A DNA stretch of 64,000 nt, taken from JAPXSY01 sp033812795. Lineage in GTDB: Bacteria > Verrucomicrobiota > Kiritimatiellia > RFP12 > UBA1067. A model generated the notes under the pieces. It was not told the origin of the DNA. It did not search any database and worked only from the letters and a program-made list of their open reading frames with translations. The translations under genes and the position numbers were made by a program. This document shows positions 27,932 through 37,255 of this stretch, piece by piece (within the stretch, counting starts at the first letter, position 1; each line of letters starts with the position of its first letter). The stretch covers positions 16,348-80,347 of the forward strand of contig JAPXSY010000008.1 of assembly GCA_033812795.1 (NCBI GenBank), in the 5' to 3' direction.

Positions 27932-29530
27932 ATGAAGAAGACATGGATTATTGGTTGTTCGATGGCAGCGTTCGCGGCGATGGCGAACGTGAAACCGGCG
28001 AATGTGTTCTCGAGCAACATGGTGCTCCAGCGCGATAAGGTCGTCCCGGTGTGGGGCACGGCCGATGCTGGCGAAGAGGTCAAGGTCTCGTTCGCGGGGC
28101 AGTCCGTTGCGGCGAAGGCCGATGCCGACGGCAGGTGGGAGGTGAAACTCCAGCCGATGCCGGCCTCGAAGGAGAACCGGACGATGGTGATCGAGGGCAA
28201 GAACAAGATCGAGTTCAAGGACATCCTCGTCGGCGATGTGTGGCTCTGCTCGGGGCAGTCGAACATGGAGATGAGCTTCAACTGGGGCATCTACGACGGC
28301 GAGGCCTTCAAGAAGGAGGCGGCCGAGAAGTTCGACCCGATCCGCTGCGTGAAGGTCTCGAAGATCCACTCAACGTGGCCCAAAGCCGATGTGAAGCTCG
28401 ATCATCCTTGGGCCCGTACCACCGCGAACGGCGGCATCGCCAACTGGACGGCGACCGGCTATTTTTTCGCGCGCAGGCTTGTCCAAGAGTTGGACATCCC
28501 CATCGGCATCCTTGACGACAACTGGAGCGGTTGCCGGATCGAGCCGTTCATCCCGCTCTCGTCGTTCAAGAACTACAGCGCAACGAACGGCGCGTACGCC
28601 AAGCAGGTTAAGAGCTTTCTGGAGCTTCAGGAGAAGACCGATCCGCGCACGGAGGCGGGCCGGAAGGTGTTCGCGAAGTACGCCGCAGAGATGAAGGCGT
28701 TTCTCGCGGCGGTCGAAGCGGCCGTCGCGGAGGGGAAGCTCCCCGAGGCCGACATGCCGGTGCTGCCGAGTGTCAGCGCGACCTCGCAGTACAACGCGAT
28801 GATTGCGCCGATCGTGCGTTTTCCGATCGCCGGCGCGATCTGGTATCAGGGTTGCTCGAACGGGCAGGAGGGCGAGTCCTACACCGAGAAGACCGAGATG
28901 CTCGTCAAGGGCTGGCGCGAGGCGTGGGGTTATGAGTTCCCGTTCTACTGGGTGCAGCTCGCGTCTTTCACGGCGAAGACAGACGATCCGAAGGGCGGCA
29001 ACGGCTATGCGCTCATCCGTGACGCGCAACGCCTTGCGCTCAAGCGTCTGGAAAAGACGGGCATGGCGGTCACGATTGACGTCGGCAACGACAAGGACAT
29101 CCATCCGAAGGCCAAGGTGTTCGTGGGCGAGCGTCTCGCGGCGTGGGCACTCAAAGGCGCGTATGGCCGGGACGTCGTCCCCTCGGGTCCGCTTTTCAGG
29201 AAAGCGGAGGGGCTCGGCACGGCCGAGGTGACGCTGTCATTCGACTACGTCGGCGGCGGTCTCACGGCGGGTGAGAAGGACAATCTCTCCAACGCGCCCG
29301 TCAAGCTCCTCCCCGACGCGAAGCTCGTCGGCTTCGCGGCCGAGGTCGAGGGCGGACAGTTCGTCTGGGCCGATGCGAAGATCGCGGGTGACAAGGTCGT
29401 CGTGACGGCCGGCGGCAAGACGATCCGGAACGTCCGCTACGGCTATCGCGCCAACGCGACGGGTCTTGCCAATCTCTACAACCGTGAAGCGTTGCCGGCT
29501 TCGCCATTTGCCACTGAAAACAAATGGTAA
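27932..29530 (+). CDS. Sialate O-acetylesterase-family (SASA) carbohydrate esterase, secreted
   Basis: 532 residues from ATG 27932 (MKKTWIIGCSMAAFAAMANV, with GAGGAG upstream); the frame from 27896 has no ribosome site. A SASA beta-sandwich start (VFSSNMVLQRDKVVPVWG) is followed by LCSGQSNME near residue 108, DDNWSGCRIEPF, GAIWYQGCSNG and NDKDIHPKAK, so all blocks of the SGNH-like active site are present. It is a close paralogue of the upstream gene and of 46311-47924. Together the copies suggest several different acetyl positions on the substrate, or different sugars. The 45-bp gap before it is rich in GGGAA/GGAA words also seen between the genes at 6969-6996. Confidence 0.88.
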   Translation: MKKTWIIGCSMAAFAAMANVKPANVFSSNMVLQRDKVVPVWGTADAGEEVKVSFAGQSVAAKADADGRWEVKLQPMPASKENRTMVIEGKNKIEFKDILVGDVWLCSGQSNMEMSFNWGIYDGEAFKKEAAEKFDPIRCVKVSKIHSTWPKADVKLDHPWARTTANGGIANWTATGYFFARRLVQELDIPIGILDDNWSGCRIEPFIPLSSFKNYSATNGAYAKQVKSFLELQEKTDPRTEAGRKVFAKYAAEMKAFLAAVEAAVAEGKLPEADMPVLPSVSATSQYNAMIAPIVRFPIAGAIWYQGCSNGQEGESYTEKTEMLVKGWREAWGYEFPFYWVQLASFTAKTDDPKGGNGYALIRDAQRLALKRLEKTGMAVTIDVGNDKDIHPKAKVFVGERLAAWALKGAYGRDVVPSGPLFRKAEGLGTAEVTLSFDYVGGGLTAGEKDNLSNAPVKLLPDAKLVGFAAEVEGGQFVWADAKIAGDKVVVTAGGKTIRNVRYGYRANATGLANLYNREALPASPFATENKW

Positions 29531-29614
29531 GGCGTTCGCATCGCACTCCTGTCTGTGTATTGCGGCAGAGCGATGGCCGCATGGATACTCAACCACTGAA
29601 ACAATCTCAAAGCC

Positions 29615-31501
29615 ATGAACAAGAACGATCTGACAAATGCAGCACACCGGATTTGCAACGCTGACACCTTCGGCACCGGTCACAAGACGATTCGGCTTGC
29701 CGTTTTCGCGGTATCGGTTCTGACGGCGGCCGCACCCTGCGTACAGGCGGCTGAAGTCACGCTTGACTACACGTATATCGACGGACGTACCCGTCGCGAG
29801 AAAATGCCGCTCGATAGCGAGAACCGGCTCGTCGTCAAGGCAGACCATATCGGACCGGGCGTGAAGACACTTGATGTCGCGCCCGATTTCGCGACGGCGA
29901 AAAAGGGCGAAGACGGCTACTTCCTCATGCCGGACGGCCTTTACGGTACGTTCCGTGCGGACAACGGAAAATTCTATCCTGCCGCGCGCAACTACCATCC
30001 GCTCTTCATCATGAAGACACCGCGCGTGAATTTCATGGCGCATGCGACGGGTCTGGCCTATTCGTACGAGACGCATGTTGTCGCGAAGAACGGCGGATAC
30101 CGTCTCTTCAACCGCTACAACTTCAACGGCGATCCCCCCTATGAGGATCTTGTCATCCGCTTCCGTTTCGGCGCGGCGGATGTGTCTTGGTGCGCGTTCG
30201 CGCGCGAATACCGCGATGATCAACTGAAGCGTGGCGCATGCAGACCGATTAACGAGCGCATGAAAGACTTCCCCGCGCTCGCGTACGCCGCGACGAACAT
30301 CGAGGTGCGGCTGCGGCTGGGCTGGAAACCCGTGCCCGCGAAAGTGCGTGACCAGACGCCGTTCACCGAACCGCCCGTCAAGGTGGCGATTACATTCGAC
30401 CGTTGCCGCGACATTATGCGGGAATTCAAGCGGCAGGGCATTCCCGAGGCCGAGTTTTGCCTTGTCGGTTGGAACAAGGGTGGACACGACGGGGCCTATC
30501 CGCAGCTCTTCCCTGTCGAACCGAAGATGGGCGGCGAGACGAAGCTCCGCGCGCTGTTGAAGGATGCGAAGACAATGGGCTTCCAGACCGTCGCGCACAA
30601 CAACTATTCGGACGCATACCTGATCGCGGACTGCTTCGACGAGGAGTTCACGCTAAAAAAGAAGGACGGATTGCCCAAAACGGCTGGAACGTGGGGCGGC
30701 GGCTTCCAGTACCTGACGTGTCCGCAACGGATGTGTGAGCGCTTCCTCGTGAAGGATCTGGAGATGATGCGTGATCTCGGGTTCTTCGGACTCCACTATA
30801 CCGACGTCATCGCGTCCCAGCCGCTCAGGAAATGTTACGACCCGAGGCATGCGATCAACGAGGCCGACTGCATAAAATGGTACGCGCGCATCCAGTCCGA
30901 AACGAAGAAGCGTCTCGGGGGCTTTGCGTCAGAGGGCATCTTCGACTACTGTGTCGGCGACCTCGACTATTGCCTATACGCCTACTTCTACAAGCTCGTA
31001 CCGGGCGAACTGAACAAGATGGTAGACCGGCACGTGCCGCTCGCCCAGATCATCTACAACGGCATCGTTCTCATCAATCCTTTCTGCGGCACGGTCAACT
31101 ATACGATCAAGGACAACGTGAAGCGCCTCAAGCTTGTCGAGTTCGGCGGACGTCCGATTTTCTATTTCTATACGAACTTCGTCGAAGGCTTCCGCTGGAT
31201 GGGTGATGAGGACTTCACGTGTGCGACCGACGCGGAACTGACGGCGTCAGTCGCCAAGATCAAGCAAGGATATGACGAGTTCTGCCGTCTTTCCGATCTG
31301 CAGTTCGTCTTCATGGACGAACACGAGTATCTCGCGTCGAATGTGACTTGCACGACCTACGCGAACGGGACGAAGGTGATCGTCAATCACGGAACGGCTG
31401 ATTTCCCTTACAAAGGTGAGGTCGTTCCGGCTGGCGACTGGCGTCGGTTTGATTCAACAGAAGGGAACCCCGTCGCTTCCCTTCTGCGGTCAGATCGTTA
31501 G
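29615..31501 (+). CDS. Secreted TIM-barrel glycosidase-like protein of unknown family
   Basis: 628 residues. The only ATG start at 29615 gives an unusually long N-region (about 25 residues, beginning MNKNDL) before the hydrophobic segment LAVFAVSVLTAAAPCVQA, and its ribosome site is weak. A beta-rich first 200 residues is followed by a TIM-barrel-like region: VKVAITFDRCRDIMREFKRQG, FCLVGWNKGGHDGAYPQLFP, GFQTVAHNNYSDAYL, FFGLHYTDVIASQPL and GFASEGIFDYCVGDLDY. The style recalls DUF5696-type or GH101-like proteins, but I cannot name the family. The Asp and Glu residues in HYTDV and SEGIFD are candidate catalytic residues (inference). It is cotranscribed with carbohydrate esterases and a GH39-like enzyme, which fits a polysaccharide-degrading role. 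Confidence 0.6.
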   Translation: MNKNDLTNAAHRICNADTFGTGHKTIRLAVFAVSVLTAAAPCVQAAEVTLDYTYIDGRTRREKMPLDSENRLVVKADHIGPGVKTLDVAPDFATAKKGEDGYFLMPDGLYGTFRADNGKFYPAARNYHPLFIMKTPRVNFMAHATGLAYSYETHVVAKNGGYRLFNRYNFNGDPPYEDLVIRFRFGAADVSWCAFAREYRDDQLKRGACRPINERMKDFPALAYAATNIEVRLRLGWKPVPAKVRDQTPFTEPPVKVAITFDRCRDIMREFKRQGIPEAEFCLVGWNKGGHDGAYPQLFPVEPKMGGETKLRALLKDAKTMGFQTVAHNNYSDAYLIADCFDEEFTLKKKDGLPKTAGTWGGGFQYLTCPQRMCERFLVKDLEMMRDLGFFGLHYTDVIASQPLRKCYDPRHAINEADCIKWYARIQSETKKRLGGFASEGIFDYCVGDLDYCLYAYFYKLVPGELNKMVDRHVPLAQIIYNGIVLINPFCGTVNYTIKDNVKRLKLVEFGGRPIFYFYTNFVEGFRWMGDEDFTCATDAELTASVAKIKQGYDEFCRLSDLQFVFMDEHEYLASNVTCTTYANGTKVIVNHGTADFPYKGEVVPAGDWRRFDSTEGNPVASLLRSDR

Positions 31502-31545
31502 AAGGTGCTGGCGGAGAACGATTGCGACGGCTTCGGGGAGGTAAA

Positions 31546-34032
31546 ATGATGGGCATTCGAATGAAAAGCGGGATCGTTTTAATGGGTGCGGTGTTTTTCA
31601 CCTTTTCTGCCGCATTCGGCGGGGTTTGGGAAAAATACGCCGGGAATCCAGTATTAGGCAATGCGAAGCTCGGAACCTGTTTCGACGTTAACGTGGTTAC
31701 GAACGGTCCGGCCCCGTACACGATGTACTTCTCGTGGCGACCGAAGAAGGCGATCGCGCTCGTGCGGAGCGATGATGCGCTGTCGTGGACACAGGAGCCG
31801 GAGATCTGCCTCGAGGCTGACCCGACGAGCGGCTGGGAGGACGATTTGAACCGTAGCTGCACCGTCTTTAAAGACGGCAAATGGCACATGTGGTATACCG
31901 GCCAGGCAAAAGGCGGTTCGAAGATCGGCTATGCGACAAGCGCGGATGGCGTGAAATTTGTCCGCGTCCGCAAGGATCCGGTGATGGTTCCCGAGAATGA
32001 TTTTGAAAAAAAGTCTGTGATGAACCCCTACGTCCGCTGGGACGCGCAACGCGGGGTCTGGCGCATGTGGTACGCCGCCGGCGAGACCTACGAGCCGAAC
32101 GTCCTCTGCTACGCCGAATCGAAGGATGGGGTCGATTGGAAAAAGTGGGAGAAAAACCCGATGTTCGGCAAGGGCGCTGCGGAATCGTGGGACCGCGACC
32201 GCGTCGGCGGGTGCGAGACGCATCCGCTTCCCGACGGGCGCTGGGCGATGTTCTACATCGGCTATTCCGACATCGACACCGCGCGCATCGGTTGCGCGAT
32301 CTCGCCTGACGGCGTCAGCGACTGGAAGCGTATCGCGCAAAATCCGATCATCGCCCCGGATCTCTGCACCTGGGATGCGAGCGCGTGCTACAAGCCGAGC
32401 GTCCTGCGTGACGAGAAGAACAATCGCTGGATGCTCTGGTACAACGGCCGCAACGGCTGGTCCGAATACGTCGGCATGGCGCTGCACGAGGGACTTGACC
32501 TTGAGGCGCCATCCTCGAAAGTGCCTGACACGAAGGCGCTCCTGTCGACCTATGTGCGCGGATTCAACAAGTTTGACAACGAATGCGTGACGAATGCCAT
32601 TCCGAACAGCGACGCGGAGCGCTTCTTGTCTGAGAACGTGCCGCTCTTCGCCTGCCCTGATAAGGACATTGAGCGCACGTACTACTTCCGCTGGTGGACC
32701 TTCCGCAAACACCTGCGTCACGGCACGGGCGTCTGGACGGTGTCGGAATTCCTGCCGAAGGTCGGCTGGAGCGGCAAGGACAACACGATCGTCTGTCCCG
32801 CTGGCCACCATTTCCTCGAGGGCCGCTGGCTCCGCGATCCGAAATACATGACGGACCTTGCGCGCTTCTGGTTAACAGACAAGGAGTGCACTCACCGCTG
32901 GCAGTATTCGAGCTGGCTCTATACGGGCGTCTGCAAATTCGCGGCAGTCGCCGGGAAGGAGGCGTTGGCGGACGAACTTCTGGATGCGGCTGTCGCATAC
33001 TTCGAGCGCTGGGAGAAAGGCTTTGACCGCCGGAAGTGGGACGAGGAGGGCAAGGGCTCGATCCGCATGGGCGGCGACGGCAAGGGACGCTTCCTTTCGG
33101 CCCGCACGAACGAAGGCACCGAATTCACCCTGACGCCGAGCGGATACCGTCCGCTCTTCAACGCGGCGATGTGGAGCGAGGCGCATGCGATTTCCGAGGT
33201 CGCCGCGCGTCTCGGCCGCTCGGACCTCGCCACGCGCTACGCCGAAAAAGCCGCGGTCATCCGCCGCGGGCTCGAGGAGATCTGCTGGAGCCCCGAGATC
33301 GCGTTTTTCGTCGCGGCCGACACCAACCGCACGCGTTGCGCCGTCCGTGAACTCCACGGCTATGCGCCGTGGTATTTCGGCGTGCCGACGGACAAGAAGG
33401 CCGATTGGTCGCAGCTTTCGGATCCGCAGGGATTCGCGGCGAAGTACGGCCTCACGTTCCCCGAGCGCCGCGCAAAAGGTTTTGTCCTCGCTTACAGCGG
33501 ACACGAGTGTCAGTGGAACGGTCCGAGTTGGCCCTTTGCGACATCAATCGCGCTCACAGCCCTCATCAACGACCTGCACGCTCGTCCCTCAATCCCCAAT
33601 CCTCAACGCTCCACGTTCAACTTCTGCCTTTGGCAATATGCCGCGCAACAGAAGCTCATCAAGGGTATCGCTGTCCCCTGGATCGATGAGAACGCGAATC
33701 CGGACAAGCCGGACTGGATTTCACGCACGATCCTGCACAAGCGTTCGAAGGAGAAAGTCAAGTTCGAGCGCGGCAAGGACTACAACCACTCGACGTTCTG
33801 CGACCTCGTGATTTCGGGGCTCGTAGGCATCATCCCAGAAGGTGCGAAGGGTTTTACGGTCAATCCGCTCGCGCCAGCGGCATGGGACTATTTCATGCTT
33901 GAGCGCCTCAATTATCGCGGACACGAGGTTTCGGTCGTCTGGCGCCGCGGCCACGGCGGACTGACCGTCACGGTGGACGGCAAGGTCGCCGCGCGGCGTG
34001 ACGATCTCGGGCGTCTGGCGATCAGGTTCTGA
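31546..34032 (+). CDS. Fusion: GH43/GH130-like beta-propeller plus alpha/alpha-barrel (GH63/MGH1-like) protein
   Basis: About 828 residues from ATG 31546, right after GGGGAGGT. Signal peptide: GIVLMGAVFFTFSAAFGG. Residues 25-330 form a five-bladed propeller (WEKYAGNPVLGNAK, KWHMWYTGQAKGGSKIGYA, VWRMWYAAGETY, RWMLWYNGRNGWSEYVGMAL). Residues 340-828 are an alpha/alpha6 barrel with TYYFRWWTFRKHLRHG, WQYSSWLYTG, ECQWNGPSWPFATSIAL and a C-terminal beta-sandwich, as in GH63, GH37 or mannosylglycerate-hydrolase-like enzymes. Fusing these two folds in one secreted chain is unusual and suggests two linkages cut in one place. An odd stretch rich in Pro, Ser and Asn (PSIPNPQRSTFN, near 33590-33625) interrupts the barrel and looks like captured simple sequence. 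Confidence 0.7.
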   Translation: MMGIRMKSGIVLMGAVFFTFSAAFGGVWEKYAGNPVLGNAKLGTCFDVNVVTNGPAPYTMYFSWRPKKAIALVRSDDALSWTQEPEICLEADPTSGWEDDLNRSCTVFKDGKWHMWYTGQAKGGSKIGYATSADGVKFVRVRKDPVMVPENDFEKKSVMNPYVRWDAQRGVWRMWYAAGETYEPNVLCYAESKDGVDWKKWEKNPMFGKGAAESWDRDRVGGCETHPLPDGRWAMFYIGYSDIDTARIGCAISPDGVSDWKRIAQNPIIAPDLCTWDASACYKPSVLRDEKNNRWMLWYNGRNGWSEYVGMALHEGLDLEAPSSKVPDTKALLSTYVRGFNKFDNECVTNAIPNSDAERFLSENVPLFACPDKDIERTYYFRWWTFRKHLRHGTGVWTVSEFLPKVGWSGKDNTIVCPAGHHFLEGRWLRDPKYMTDLARFWLTDKECTHRWQYSSWLYTGVCKFAAVAGKEALADELLDAAVAYFERWEKGFDRRKWDEEGKGSIRMGGDGKGRFLSARTNEGTEFTLTPSGYRPLFNAAMWSEAHAISEVAARLGRSDLATRYAEKAAVIRRGLEEICWSPEIAFFVAADTNRTRCAVRELHGYAPWYFGVPTDKKADWSQLSDPQGFAAKYGLTFPERRAKGFVLAYSGHECQWNGPSWPFATSIALTALINDLHARPSIPNPQRSTFNFCLWQYAAQQKLIKGIAVPWIDENANPDKPDWISRTILHKRSKEKVKFERGKDYNHSTFCDLVISGLVGIIPEGAKGFTVNPLAPAAWDYFMLERLNYRGHEVSVVWRRGHGGLTVTVDGKVAARRDDLGRLAIRF

Positions 34033-34045
34033 CAAAAGGACATTC

Positions 34046-35560
34046 TTGAAAGTCATGACTATTTCGAAAAACGGCCTGCTGGCAATTGTCGTCGGTTCGA
34101 TGTTGTCTGGCGTTGCCGCGACAGGCGATTCTGGCCGCGTCGAGGTGACGCTCGACCGCTCGCCGGATCGCGTCGAGACGCCGCTCAATCCGCCGCTTGT
34201 GCGCATCGGCACGCTGGTCGCGCGCGAAAAACCCGACCCGTCGGACGACCGCTGGCAGATCGGATGCGAGGTGCTTGACCGCGACTTCGCGAATTTCGAC
34301 GAGTACAAGGGATTCCTCGTGCCGCTCGGCATCCGCAACGTACGCTTCCAGGGCGGCTGGGCGAAGTGCGAGAGGACGAAGGGCGTCTACGACTTCTCCT
34401 GGCTCGACGCACAAGTTGACTGGGTTCTGGCGCATGGACTCAACCCGCTCATCGAGACCAGCTACGGCAATCCGATTTACAACGACGTGCGGGCGGATCT
34501 CGGCGGGGGATTCCCGTCCGGCGAGAAGGCTCTTGCGGCGTGGGACGCTTGGGTCGACGCGCTGACGCGGCATTTCAAGGGCCGTGTGCGTGATTGGGGG
34601 ATGTGGAACGAGCCGGACAACAATCCGCAGCACACGCCCGAAAGGGTCGCCGCGTTCAATGTCCGGACGGCGAGGATCGTGAAGCGCAACATTCCCGACG
34701 CGCGTGTCGCGGGGCTTGTCTTCAACCATCCGGACACGAACCGCTTCGACCGTGCCCTCAAGGCGATGGGGCCGGACACGGCACTCTTCTGGCGATTCGT
34801 CTACCACAGCTACGAGTATAATCCCGAGTCGTCGTATGGCGATGTCGCGCACTGTCAGGCTCTGGTGAAAAAGTATGCGCCCCATGCCGTGCTCTGGCAG
34901 GGCGAAAACGGCGCGCCGAGCGAGACGGTGTATACGCTCGCGCTGCTTGGCCGGCCGTGGAGCGAGTATTCGCAGGCCAAATACAACCTGCGGCGTATGC
35001 TTGGCGACCTTGGACGGAGCATCCCGTCAAGCGTCTTCACCATCTGCGACTACAATCATGTGGGGCGCGAACTCGGGACATTCGGACTGCTGCGGGCCAA
35101 CAAGAGCCATGAGGTCATCGGCGTCAAGCGCGCGTTCTATGCCGTGCAGAACGTCGCGACGCTTTTCGACTCGCGTACGAAGCTTGTCGCCCGCCGCAAT
35201 TATTCCAAGGACGGAACGATTGAAATCTGGGAATACCGGCGCGACGGGAAGCGGCTTTACGTTTTCTGGGACCATAAGGACGGGAAAAGCGTGCCGCCGT
35301 CCGAGTCGTTCGAGCTGCGTCCATTCGTGATGGACGTCCCGAAAGGCGCCGAAGCGCTCGAGACCCCCGTCTGGATTGACTTGCTTACAGGGCGCATCTA
35401 TGAATTCCCGAAAGAACGTGTGCTGCGGCATTCGGACGGCATCACCTATACGGACATCCCGCTTTACGATTCGCCGTGTGTGCTGACGGAACGGCTCGTG
35501 GTCGATGCGGCGATGCTCGCGCCGACGCAGTCAAACGTGCGGACGCGGGCATCCCATTAA
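34046..35560 (+). CDS. GH39-like clan A glycoside hydrolase, secreted
   Basis: About 505 residues. I favour the TTG start at 34046, because AAAAGGA sits 5 nt upstream; the ATG at 34055 is in the same frame but 14 nt from it. Signal peptide: KNGLLAIVVGSMLSGVAA. The TIM barrel shows LGIRNVRFQGGWAKCE, then WNEPDNN near residue 186 (the acid/base Glu) and WQGENGAPSE near 285 (the nucleophile Glu), the usual spacing of retaining clan A enzymes of GH39 or near GH39. A small beta-sandwich ends the chain. Likely a retaining exo-glycosidase, with xylose, arabinose or uronic acid as typical substrates in the family; the exact one cannot be told. Confidence 0.75.
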   Translation: MKVMTISKNGLLAIVVGSMLSGVAATGDSGRVEVTLDRSPDRVETPLNPPLVRIGTLVAREKPDPSDDRWQIGCEVLDRDFANFDEYKGFLVPLGIRNVRFQGGWAKCERTKGVYDFSWLDAQVDWVLAHGLNPLIETSYGNPIYNDVRADLGGGFPSGEKALAAWDAWVDALTRHFKGRVRDWGMWNEPDNNPQHTPERVAAFNVRTARIVKRNIPDARVAGLVFNHPDTNRFDRALKAMGPDTALFWRFVYHSYEYNPESSYGDVAHCQALVKKYAPHAVLWQGENGAPSETVYTLALLGRPWSEYSQAKYNLRRMLGDLGRSIPSSVFTICDYNHVGRELGTFGLLRANKSHEVIGVKRAFYAVQNVATLFDSRTKLVARRNYSKDGTIEIWEYRRDGKRLYVFWDHKDGKSVPPSESFELRPFVMDVPKGAEALETPVWIDLLTGRIYEFPKERVLRHSDGITYTDIPLYDSPCVLTERLVVDAAMLAPTQSNVRTRASH

Positions 35561-35602
35561 TCTCTGGCAAGGTATTCAAAACAACGTATTGGGAGTATGG
35601 CA

Positions 35603-37189
35603 ATGAACGTTAAACCGGGTGCCGTTTTTGTTCCGTGCCTGTTGGCGGCGGGCGTCTTGTTGGCGGCGGAACCGTTTTGCGAGGAGGCGAAGGGGTGGAA
35701 ACGGGTGCCCGCCGTGAGCGATGAGTTTGACGGCAAGGCGCTGGACAAGTCCAAGTGGGACGATTGGTGCGCGTCGTTTCCCGGACGCGTGGCGGCCGGG
35801 ATGCGCGGCGAGCCTTGCGTTAACGGCTTCAGGTTCGCGCCCGACAACGTCTCTGTAGAGGACGGCGAACTCGTCCTCACTGCGCGGCTCCTCACCGATG
35901 AGGAGCGGAAGTCTCATCATCAGGAGCACCTGCGGCATGGCCCCTACGCCACCTCGATCGTCAAGAGCCGCAAAAAGCAGGTCTACGGCTACTTTGAGAT
36001 CCGCGCGAAAACAATGAAGGCGTGCGTCTCCAATGCGTTCTGGCTCTATGACCCCCACTCGGACGATCCGCGGGTAAAGTACACGGCGGGCGATGTTTCT
36101 GAAGAGATCGATATCTTCGAAGTGACGGGGCGTCCCGACAGCCGCGGACGAAATCCGGACTGCTCGCGCAAGTACTACAACACCTTCCATCTCTACTGTA
36201 CGCCATACCTTGAAGGTGTCATCAACGCGAAGAAGATTAATCCGCCGGACCGTGCCTTCGTGACGAAGGTGGACTTCGATTTCTGCGACGACTACCATGT
36301 GTACGGACTCCTCTGGACGCCGGAGAAACTCGTGTGGTATCTGGACGGCAAGCCGGTGAAGGAGCGGAAGAACGACGGACTCTTCCACCGTCCGTTGCAT
36401 GTCACACTCGACAGCGAGGTGTTCGTCAGTTGGTTCGGTGTGCCCGATCCAAAGGATCTGCCTGCGAAGTTCCGCATCGACTACGTGCGCGTCTGGGAAT
36501 GTCCCGTCTCCGGCAACGTCGCGCTCCGCCCACGCATGAAGATCGAAAAGGATTCCTATGACTGGTTCGAGCGACACAACGAGGCGATGGCCTGTGCCCG
36601 CGCACGCAAGCCCGAGATCGTGTTCGTCGGCGACTCCATCACCCACTTCTGGGCAGGTGGACGCACTCTCGGCGGCGAGGCGGCGCATCCGCGCTGGAAG
36701 CAGAAGTTCGGCGCGTACCGTACGCTGAACCTCGGCTACGGCTGGGACCGTACGGGCAACGTCCTGTGGCGTCTCGACCATGGTGAGATGGACGGACTGG
36801 ATCCCAAGCTCGTTGTCCTGCACATCGGCGGCAACAACTTCTCCGCGACGAAGAACTATCCCGGCAACAACGCCGAGGAGACGGCCGAAGGCGTTCTCGC
36901 GGTGCTGGATAAAATTCGCACGAAGGTGCCGCAAGCGCGCATCGTCACGATGGCCATCTTCCCGTTCGGCGAAAAGCCCGACGCTCCGCATCGTGTCAAA
37001 GCACGCGCGGCCAACAAGATTCTTGCCGTGGAAGTGCCGAAGCGTCCGAACACGGTCTTCCTCGACATCACGGACAAGCAGGTCGGTGCAGACGGGATCT
37101 ATCCCAAGTCTCGCGCCAACGACTTCGTTCATCCTACGGACGCGGGCTACGACATCTGGTACGAGGCGCTCAAACCCTATTTGCCGTAA
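35603..37189 (+). CDS. Fusion: GH16 endo-glycanase plus SGNH/GDSL esterase, secreted
   Basis: About 528 residues; ATG 35603 is chosen over 35597 because GGGAG is then 7 nt away. Signal peptide: VFVPCLLAAGVLLAAEP. Residues 30-310 are a GH16 jelly-roll: VSDEFDGKALDKSKWDD, IVKSRKKQVYGYFEIRAK and the catalytic EEIDIFE near residue 167. The extra residue in E-x-D-x-x-E is the beta-bulge form seen in agarase-, carrageenase- and laminarinase-type GH16. Residues 335-528 are an SGNH esterase: FVGDSITHFW (block I, near 342), GYGWDRTGN, HIGGNNF and the catalytic Asp-His in DFVHPTDAGYD near 508. One chain thus may cut a beta-glycan backbone and remove an ester. A single-domain relative lies at 55288-56169. 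Confidence 0.85.
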   Translation: MNVKPGAVFVPCLLAAGVLLAAEPFCEEAKGWKRVPAVSDEFDGKALDKSKWDDWCASFPGRVAAGMRGEPCVNGFRFAPDNVSVEDGELVLTARLLTDEERKSHHQEHLRHGPYATSIVKSRKKQVYGYFEIRAKTMKACVSNAFWLYDPHSDDPRVKYTAGDVSEEIDIFEVTGRPDSRGRNPDCSRKYYNTFHLYCTPYLEGVINAKKINPPDRAFVTKVDFDFCDDYHVYGLLWTPEKLVWYLDGKPVKERKNDGLFHRPLHVTLDSEVFVSWFGVPDPKDLPAKFRIDYVRVWECPVSGNVALRPRMKIEKDSYDWFERHNEAMACARARKPEIVFVGDSITHFWAGGRTLGGEAAHPRWKQKFGAYRTLNLGYGWDRTGNVLWRLDHGEMDGLDPKLVVLHIGGNNFSATKNYPGNNAEETAEGVLAVLDKIRTKVPQARIVTMAIFPFGEKPDAPHRVKARAANKILAVEVPKRPNTVFLDITDKQVGADGIYPKSRANDFVHPTDAGYDIWYEALKPYLP

Positions 37190-37255
37190 ACGGTGCCGCC
37201 ATTTTTTACCCCGGCGAGGATTGTGCACCGGGATGGAGAATGGTAACATTATTCG

